The notes beneath the pieces are model-generated. The model was not told the DNA's origin. It was given only the letters and a program-made list of their open reading frames with translations, and ran no database searches. The position numbers and the translations under genes are program-made. From assembly GCA_910587305.1 (NCBI GenBank), contig CAJUKV010000078.1:1-11095 (forward strand): a DNA stretch of 11,095 nt, written 5' to 3'. Shown here one piece after another: positions 7,018 to 11,095 of the stretch. The number at the start of each line of letters is the position of its first letter. Position 1 is the first letter of the stretch. Source of the stretch: an uncultured Lachnospiraceae bacterium. GTDB taxonomy: Bacteria; Bacillota; Clostridia; Lachnospirales; Lachnospiraceae.

Positions 7018-7308
7018 TTGGAAGAAAGCATACTGGTTACAACCGAATATTTGAAAGATAAGCAGGAGGAATGGAGGGAATTGTTAAGACAGGCGCAGAT
7101 TATTTATCAGGAAGCGGCGGATAGCGCTGAGAAATTGGAAGAATATTTTTCCTGCAGAGAAACAGCGCTAATAAAAAGAACTTTTTCCATCCGGAAGGAG
7201 GAGGGGATAGATGCGTTTGAAACACTAATGCAACATCTTGAAAAGCTTAAAAGTATGGCATTGATATACGAGGAAGCAGAGAGGAGCAATGAAAATGTTA
7301 CAATCTGA
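7018..7308 (+). CDS. Small helical protein, T7SS-associated, family unclear
   Basis: A 96-aa acidic, mainly helical protein. A long first helix (about 5-45, with EEWRELL and QIIYQEAADSAEKLEEYF) is followed by a short linker and a second helix (about 62-90). It has the size of WXG100-like proteins but lacks a WxG turn. The first usable in-frame start is TTG 7018; the G-rich tract at 7003-7008 gives better spacing than the GGAGG at 7011-7015, which is only 2 nt away. It begins 27 nt after the previous gene, and its 3' end overlaps the next gene. Position in the operon suggests a partner or chaperone of the secretion substrates. I do not recognise a named family. Confidence 0.6.
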   Translation: MEESILVTTEYLKDKQEEWRELLRQAQIIYQEAADSAEKLEEYFSCRETALIKRTFSIRKEEGIDAFETLMQHLEKLKSMALIYEEAERSNENVTI

Positions 7309-7603
7309 AATCGAGATGCATTTTACGGAAATTATGGATTTGTCACAGCAGCTTAAGGCGCTGGCAAAAAAAATAAAAAACTTTTCGGAAGTGGAACTGA
7401 TGGGGAAAATCAGCGAAATGAAGGCAGGATGGAACAGTGAATGTGCGGATCTGCTGGCAGGAAAGGAGGGGAAAATTGTGGAAGGTATCAGAACAGAGGC
7501 ACAAAAGCTAACTGTAGCGGCTGAGGAAATGGAAGAACAGGCGAAAAAAATGTATCGGTCTGAAATGACCAACAGCCGGATTGCGGCATTTAGAAGCTAT
7601 TGA
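7295..7603 (+). CDS. WXG100-like protein with divergent turn (WNS)
   Basis: A 102-aa helical-hairpin protein of WXG100 type. Helix one covers about 5-40, the turn reads KAGWNSECADLL (Trp-Asn-Ser in place of Trp-x-Gly), and helix two runs to about 90. The tail AAFRSY resembles the ASARNY tail of the WXG100 protein at 7783, suggesting duplication. ATG 7295 lies 8 nt after GAGGAG (7281-7286) and is preferred. ATG 7289, giving two more residues, would have only 2 nt. The gene overlaps the preceding one by 14 nt, so the two are probably translationally coupled. WXG100 proteins are small dimeric substrates and co-substrates of the EssC motor. The missing Gly and the lack of an obvious YxxxD/E near the end make it a divergent member, possibly a non-secreted partner. 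Confidence 0.7.
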   Translation: MLQSEIEMHFTEIMDLSQQLKALAKKIKNFSEVELMGKISEMKAGWNSECADLLAGKEGKIVEGIRTEAQKLTVAAEEMEEQAKKMYRSEMTNSRIAAFRSY

Positions 7604-7782
7604 CCTAACCCGGATAAACCGGAACCAAAATTTTGACATTTTGCGTAGAATATTGTTGCTAAGTGCCTGATAATAACCGGCGTAGATATTTTAGCCGCCG
7701 GAATCTGGTAACGGCCGGACAGAAGAGGCAAGAGCTGCGGATTATGTAACAGGTAGACAATTTTAAAGAAGAAGGAGAGTAT
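7604..7782 (+). promoter_or_regulatory. 179-nt leader with inverted repeat and possible promoter
   Basis: No gene is seen here. CCGGCG (7677-7682) and CGCCGG (7696-7701) form a perfect 6-bp stem with a 13-nt loop, and further CCGG motifs lie nearby. A TTGACA at 7633-7638 has only a poor -10 partner (TTGCTA, 7656-7661, 17-nt spacer), so an internal promoter is possible but weak. The gap ends with AAGGAG ahead of the ATG at 7783. It probably lets the WXG100 genes be expressed separately from essC. Confidence 0.35.
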
Positions 7783-8082
7783 ATGGCATTTTTTCAGGTG
7801 ACATCATCACAGTTGAGGAGTAAAGCAGGAAAAATTATGGATTTAAACAGTCAGTTCAAGGCAAAGGCAGCCCAGCTTGGGGAACAGGAGACATCCCTGT
7901 GCAGTATGTGGGAGGGCGTGGCAAAGGATGCTTTTCATCAGGCCTTTTTACGGGACAGACAGCAGATGGATGTTTTTTGTCGGTTGATTGATCAGTACGT
8001 ACAGGCACTTTTGGAAATTGCAGCCAGATATGAGCAGGCGGAGGCAAGGAACAGAGAGATTGCTTCGGCCAGAAATTATTAA
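7783..8082 (+). CDS. WXG100 family T7SS substrate (EsxA-like)
   Basis: A 99-aa protein of canonical WXG100 design: helix one about 7-38, the WxG turn at Trp43-Glu-Gly45 (CSMWEGVAKDAF), and helix two about 47-85 ending in Tyr83-EQA-Glu87, a YxxxE form of the type VII secretion signal. No signal peptide, as expected. Proteins of this family form antiparallel four-helix dimers, are exported by EssC and often help export larger effectors. Two cysteines (40, 66) are unusual but not decisive. AAGGAG lies 5-10 nt before ATG 7783. It stands alone between two long structured gaps, 180 nt after the previous gene and 133 nt before the next, which suggests its own regulation or transcript processing. Confidence 0.88.
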   Translation: MAFFQVTSSQLRSKAGKIMDLNSQFKAKAAQLGEQETSLCSMWEGVAKDAFHQAFLRDRQQMDVFCRLIDQYVQALLEIAARYEQAEARNREIASARNY

Positions 8083-8105
8083 ACGGAGTGAAAGCATTCA
8101 AATTA

Positions 8106-8181
8106 TGGGCTGAAAATCGTGATGGAGGGTTTGCTTGAAAAAACAAGGATTTTTCAAGCAGTAAATATGCACCTTAGCCCA
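8106..8181 (+). ncRNA. Nested hairpin element between WXG100 genes
   Basis: An outer stem pairs TGGGCTGA (8106-8113) with TTAGCCCA (8174-8181), 8 bp with one G-U. Inside it an 11-bp perfect stem pairs TGCTTGAAAAA (8132-8142) with TTTTTCAAGCA (8150-8160) around a 7-nt loop. No T-run follows, so it is not a usual terminator. It may act as a transcript-processing or stability element, or as a cis-regulatory leader for the WXG100 gene at 8216. No known RNA family is recognised. The structure is read from base complementarity only. Confidence 0.4.
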
Positions 8182-8215
8182 GATTTGAGGACGATTGGCA
8201 AGAAGGAGGATTCGT

Positions 8216-8530
8216 ATGGAAGGTATTTTAAAGGTAACGCCTGAAAAGCTGACACAGACTTCAGGGGAATTTGCAGCAACCGGGAATCAGATGAAAAACC
8301 TTACCGGTGAAATGATGGCGCAGATTCAGGAGATGAAAGGTATCTGGCAGGGGGAAGCAGCTAATGCATATGGAAGCAAATTTAATTCCCTGCAGGCAGA
8401 TATGGACAAACTTTACCGGATGGTTCAAGAGCACGTAAAGGATTTGCAGGAAATGGCGGCGGGCTATCAGAGAGCGGAAACAGGAAATGCCGAGCAGGGC
8501 AGCGGCTTAAATACCAATGTTATTGTTTAG
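8216..8530 (+). CDS. WXG100 family T7SS substrate (EsxA-like)
   Basis: A 104-aa canonical WXG100 protein and the closest in this window to EsxA. It has helix one about 8-40, the WxG turn Trp44-Gln-Gly46 (KGIWQGEAANAY), helix two about 48-86 and Tyr84-QRA-Glu88 as a YxxxE secretion motif, then a flexible 16-residue tail rich in Gly, Asn and Ser. ATG 8216 is chosen because AAGGAGGA (8203-8210) lies 5 nt upstream; an in-frame TTG at 8195 would add seven basic residues and has no ribosome binding site. It is separated by only 33 nt from the lipase-like effector gene, so the two are probably co-translated, and this protein may be the co-secreted partner of that effector. Family assignment is firm; secretion is inferred. 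Confidence 0.92.
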   Translation: MEGILKVTPEKLTQTSGEFAATGNQMKNLTGEMMAQIQEMKGIWQGEAANAYGSKFNSLQADMDKLYRMVQEHVKDLQEMAAGYQRAETGNAEQGSGLNTNVIV

Positions 8531-8563
8531 CCGGGGCAGGATGGAAAAGGAGAATAAACAGGG

Positions 8564-9943
8564 ATGAGCGAAAAGCTGTCTGACGCGGAAATCAGTATGG
8601 TGCTGGATACTTTTATGTATCTCGATTATAAGGAAGCGCCGGACGGGGCTACTTTAAATGAAATTTTGCTGTCTTTAAAAGAACATCCGGATTATGGAGG
8701 AGGAGGCGTCCACTATGGAGAGTATACGGTGGTTTCAAAGGCTGCCTTAAATGAGGAGATAGGAAATCTTATCATCAGCTGCCAGAGTGCCAATATGGGG
8801 TACGATTCAGGAACCGCCGCATGTACCTTTACCACATCGGATAAAAGTCGTATTTATGTAACATATCGGGGAACCGGTGACGGGGAGTGGCCGGATAACG
8901 GAATTGGAATGACCTCCGTCTCATCCACCCAGCAAGACAGCGCTCTTTCTTATTTTGAGGAAGTGGTGGAGGCAATGGAGATAAACGATCGCCAGAGACT
9001 TATCGTGACAGGTCACTCCAAGGGAGGGAACAAAGCGCAATTTGTGACCATGGAGTCCAGGTACCACGGATTGATTGACACCTGTTATTCCGTGGACGGG
9101 CAGGGTTTTTCCGAGCAGGCAATAGGCGACTGGAAAGAAAGATACGGAGAGGAAGGCTACGAGCGAAGGAGGGATAAACTGTATGGAATCCACGGTGAAA
9201 ACGATTATGTCAGCGTCCTTGGAAATTCTATTATTCCGGGGGAGCATATTCGATATATAAGAACGCCGGTGGAAAAGAATAACTTTGCCGGCTATCATGA
9301 TATCAAATATATGTTTGCGGCGCTTACCTATGACGTGGGAGCCGGCGGAATTGTTACGGTGTTTCATGGAAGAAAAAATGAGGATGTGGGAAAACAGGGG
9401 ACGCTTGGCAGATATGCGTCCGTATTGTCTGCGGAAGTTATGGATTTATTACCTGAAAAAAGGGACGGATGCGCATCGGTCATCATGCAGATTATGGAAA
9501 GTGCAAAAGGTGAGAAGAAAGGAATAAACGGAGAAAAAGTGACGTTGTCAGATATAGGGGATTTCACTTTCCAGGGGATTCCGCTTATTGCAAAAAGCCT
9601 TCTTAAGGAAAAAGAAGGCGTGAACTTTTTAGAGTCTTTTTTTAACAGGAAAACAGCGCTTCGGGGGCTTCCGGCTTCCGTTAACCTCCAGGTGAATGCT
9701 AAGAGGCTGCAAAGGCAGGCAATAGAGTTTGAGGCCGCGGCCGGGCAAGTGAAGGAATTGACAACGGAAATAAAAGACATAGCAATGGCAATCCCTCTAT
9801 ATATGAAAGGAAGCAGCACACTGTACCATCGGCTTAAGCTTTCCGCCCGGGAGATAGAAAAGCTCTGCGAAAAATTAAAAAAGGCGTCACAGCTTAAGGA
9901 AAACATGGCCGGAAAATACCAACATTGGGATGAACATACATAG
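8564..9943 (+). CDS. Lipase-like (Mbeg1/DUF2974) T7SS effector, C-terminal targeting domain
   Basis: A 459-aa protein without signal peptide or membrane helix. The N-terminal part (about 20-290) looks like an alpha/beta-hydrolase of the DUF2974 (Mbeg1-like) lipase group: VTYRGTGD (oxyanion-type loop), the nucleophile elbow VTGHSKGG with Ser152, GENDYV with Asp214 and GYHDI with His245 as the probable triad. After a linker, residues about 375-459 form a helical hairpin ending in Tyr452-QHW-Asp456, a YxxxD motif as used by type VII substrates. This order, enzyme first and Esx-like domain last, is the reverse of LXG toxins and matches what is described for the S. aureus T7SS lipase TslA. AAAAGGAG (8545-8552) precedes ATG 8564. 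It follows a WXG100 gene by 33 nt. A secreted phospholipase or lipase toxin is the best guess; substrate unknown. No immunity gene is adjacent. Confidence 0.75.
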   Translation: MSEKLSDAEISMVLDTFMYLDYKEAPDGATLNEILLSLKEHPDYGGGGVHYGEYTVVSKAALNEEIGNLIISCQSANMGYDSGTAACTFTTSDKSRIYVTYRGTGDGEWPDNGIGMTSVSSTQQDSALSYFEEVVEAMEINDRQRLIVTGHSKGGNKAQFVTMESRYHGLIDTCYSVDGQGFSEQAIGDWKERYGEEGYERRRDKLYGIHGENDYVSVLGNSIIPGEHIRYIRTPVEKNNFAGYHDIKYMFAALTYDVGAGGIVTVFHGRKNEDVGKQGTLGRYASVLSAEVMDLLPEKRDGCASVIMQIMESAKGEKKGINGEKVTLSDIGDFTFQGIPLIAKSLLKEKEGVNFLESFFNRKTALRGLPASVNLQVNAKRLQRQAIEFEAAAGQVKELTTEIKDIAMAIPLYMKGSSTLYHRLKLSAREIEKLCEKLKKASQLKENMAGKYQHWDEHT

Positions 9944-9994
9944 GCAAAAAGGACATATTCCGGTTATGGCAGGGAAGGCATAAGCTGTTTAATA

Positions 9995-10017
9995 TTTCAG
10001 CCAAACGGAGCCTGAAA
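9995..10017. terminator. Weak hairpin between convergent genes
   Basis: TTTCAG (9995-10000) and CTGAAA (10012-10017) are perfect complements around an 11-nt loop, in the 87-nt gap between the convergent lipase and AraC genes. The position fits a shared transcript end, but the stem is AT-rich and no good T-run follows, so support is low. Confidence 0.25.
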
Positions 10018-10030
10018 GGTAAAATAAACA

Positions 10031-10987
10031 TTACATGAGCATAATATTTACGGCCTTTTTTTCAGAGATAGATTTTAAATTCTTTTTGCATTCGCTTGGG
10101 GTGCATTTGACATACTGCTTAAATACCTTATTAAAATAACTTACGTTATTAAACCCGACGTTAAAAGCAAGATCCGATATATTCCGGTAAGAGGGATCGT
10201 TATCCTGCATCATGGTTACGGCCTTTAAAATCCGGTACCGCATCAAATATTCAATAGGAGTAAACTGCAAAACCCTTTTAAAGCAGCGGCAGCATTCGCT
10301 TTTGCTGATATGTACGGAATAAGCAATTTGCTCTAAGGTTATTTGTTCCGCATAATGGCTCTCAATGTATAAAATAGCGTCTTTTACCCTGATTTCATCC
10401 AGCGAAAGGCTGTGGGGCTGCCTGTTCGGGGCGGTTTGTGGGGTAAGGATCCCTAACAGATGTACCCAAAATTGACACAGCAGAGATTTGGTGATCAATT
10501 CATAACCGTACGCCTTGTCTGTGTTAGCAGAAATTACGGAATGAATGTTGTCCATCAGACTGCAGGAAACAGGGTCATTTGAATCCAGAAACAAAGTTTT
10601 AAGGGCAGGAGAATTTAGCACCGGCGAAAGATATTTTCCGGCTATCATAGTATTTCCATATCCAAACAAAAACGAAGGATCAAACATGGCGGAATATAGG
10701 CAGCAGTCTGTTTTGGCGTCCACAGGATTGACGGAATGCATAACATTTTGGTTTAGAAAGATCCCCTGTCCGGCCTCAATACGGGTTTCTTTGTTATCTG
10801 CAGTGAGAATAATTTGCCCTTTTGTGATAAGTAAAACCTCGATTTCAGGATGCCAGTGCCATCTGATTCTTTGCATGTACATCTTGGAAAGATCGATAAA
10901 TTGAATTTGGACGGGATAGCTGATTTCGTTTCCTTTGGCAGCTCCGTCTGTGTAAAGTCCGGCATCAGTATTGTCTGGTGCGTACAT
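10031..10987 (-). CDS. AraC-family transcriptional regulator with cupin sensor domain
   Basis: A 318-aa DNA-binding regulator. The N-terminal half has the AraC-type cupin fold: RIRWHWHPEIEVLLITKG (about 40-57) and a following GQGIFLNQNVMHSV strand, typical of small-molecule (often sugar) sensing. The C-terminal third (about 200-300) is the double helix-turn-helix: ITLEQIAYSVHISKSECCRC for the first, NISDLAFNVGFNNVSYFNKV for the second, ending in the usual F+K..G/C..P..Y/C signature (FKQYVKCTPSECKK). The start is ATG 10985-10987, with AAGGAGGA 4-5 nt upstream; the frame stays open to the window edge but has no such site there. Cupin AraC proteins usually activate neighbouring catabolic genes, probably beyond the right edge here. 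Whether it touches the convergent secretion operon cannot be told. Confidence 0.9.
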   Translation of the reverse strand: MYAPDNTDAGLYTDGAAKGNEISYPVQIQFIDLSKMYMQRIRWHWHPEIEVLLITKGQIILTADNKETRIEAGQGIFLNQNVMHSVNPVDAKTDCCLYSAMFDPSFLFGYGNTMIAGKYLSPVLNSPALKTLFLDSNDPVSCSLMDNIHSVISANTDKAYGYELITKSLLCQFWVHLLGILTPQTAPNRQPHSLSLDEIRVKDAILYIESHYAEQITLEQIAYSVHISKSECCRCFKRVLQFTPIEYLMRYRILKAVTMMQDNDPSYRNISDLAFNVGFNNVSYFNKVFKQYVKCTPSECKKNLKSISEKKAVNIMLM

Positions 10988-11005
10988 AGAGTCCTCCTTG
11001 TCTGA

Positions 11006-11034
11006 GATATAGTATTTTATATTTGTTCCGGCAA
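11006..11034 (-). promoter_or_regulatory. Possible promoter of the AraC-family gene
   Basis: On the minus strand TTGCCG (11034-11029) and TATATC (11011-11006) are separated by 17 nt, each matching four of six consensus bases. They sit just upstream of the ribosome binding site and ATG at 10987, leaving a very short leader. Plausible but weak. Confidence 0.3.
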
Positions 11035-11062
11035 TTTGGATTTTGAATGAAACAGTATCAAT

Positions 11063-11081
11063 CCCCCAGCAGAGCTGGGGG
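11063..11081. repeat. GC-rich perfect palindrome at window edge
   Basis: CCCCCAGC (11063-11070) and GCTGGGGG (11074-11081) form a perfect 8-bp stem with a 3-nt AGA loop. It stands out from its AT-rich surroundings. There is no T-run directly after it on either strand. It may be a terminator without a tail for the gene beyond the edge, or an intergenic palindromic repeat unit. Confidence 0.4.
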
Positions 11082-11095
11082 AACAACAGATGCAA

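Noticed and set aside
9364..9906. 180-codon minus-strand frame opposite the lipase gene
   Set aside because: Antisense to a protein with a clear hydrolase motif and good start; Ser/Phe-rich content is that expected from reading the complement of Glu/Lys codons.
10545..10904. 119-codon plus-strand frame opposite the AraC gene
   Set aside because: Fully inside the well-supported AraC frame, without ribosome binding site or domain.

Overview
The window looks like a chromosomal accessory region of a low-to-moderate GC Gram-positive anaerobe. A clostridial lineage such as Lachnospiraceae is my best guess. This rests on strong AGGAGG-type ribosome binding sites, TTG starts, A/G-rich codon use, a Firmicutes-type (T7SSb) EssC/EsaB/WXG100 gene set and an AraC regulator of gut-clostridial style. 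No rRNA, tRNA or CRISPR array is seen.

Layout. Positions 1-1130 are decayed mobile DNA on the minus strand. The C-terminal part of an IS110-family transposase (230-613) is fused at about 610-615 to the N-terminal part of an IS1634/IS4-like transposase (610-1130). Positions 1131-1612 form a regulatory stretch: a two-way terminator-like hairpin, a 40-codon cysteine-rich small ORF with a strong ribosome binding site, a perfect 15-nt palindrome and a good sigma-A-type promoter pointing at the secretion operon. Positions 1613-9943 are a co-directional type VII secretion (T7SSb) locus: essC (in two overlapping frames), esaB/yukD, three small helical proteins, two canonical WXG100 proteins, and a 459-aa lipase-like protein that appears to carry its secretion domain at the C-terminus. 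Two gaps in this run (7604-7782 and 8083-8215) hold inverted repeats. A convergent AraC-family regulator (10031-10987, minus) closes the window.

How the genes would work together (inference from the families). EssC is the membrane ATPase motor, EsaB a ubiquitin-like accessory protein, the WXG100 proteins are secreted partners, and the lipase-like protein is the probable cargo effector. The small helical proteins encoded between esaB and the WXG100 genes are candidates for effector-targeting partners. The other T7SSb membrane proteins (EsaA, EssA, EssB) are not in the window, and no immunity gene is visible beside the lipase.

The most interesting signals are three. First, essC is split by a -1 frame change at a T6 run, with an SD-like AGGAGG 11 nt upstream and a two-part hairpin 9 nt downstream: either a single-base deletion or a programmed frameshift. 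Second, the lipase has reverse domain order and ends in a YxxxD motif. Third, there are structured intercistronic elements between the WXG100 genes.
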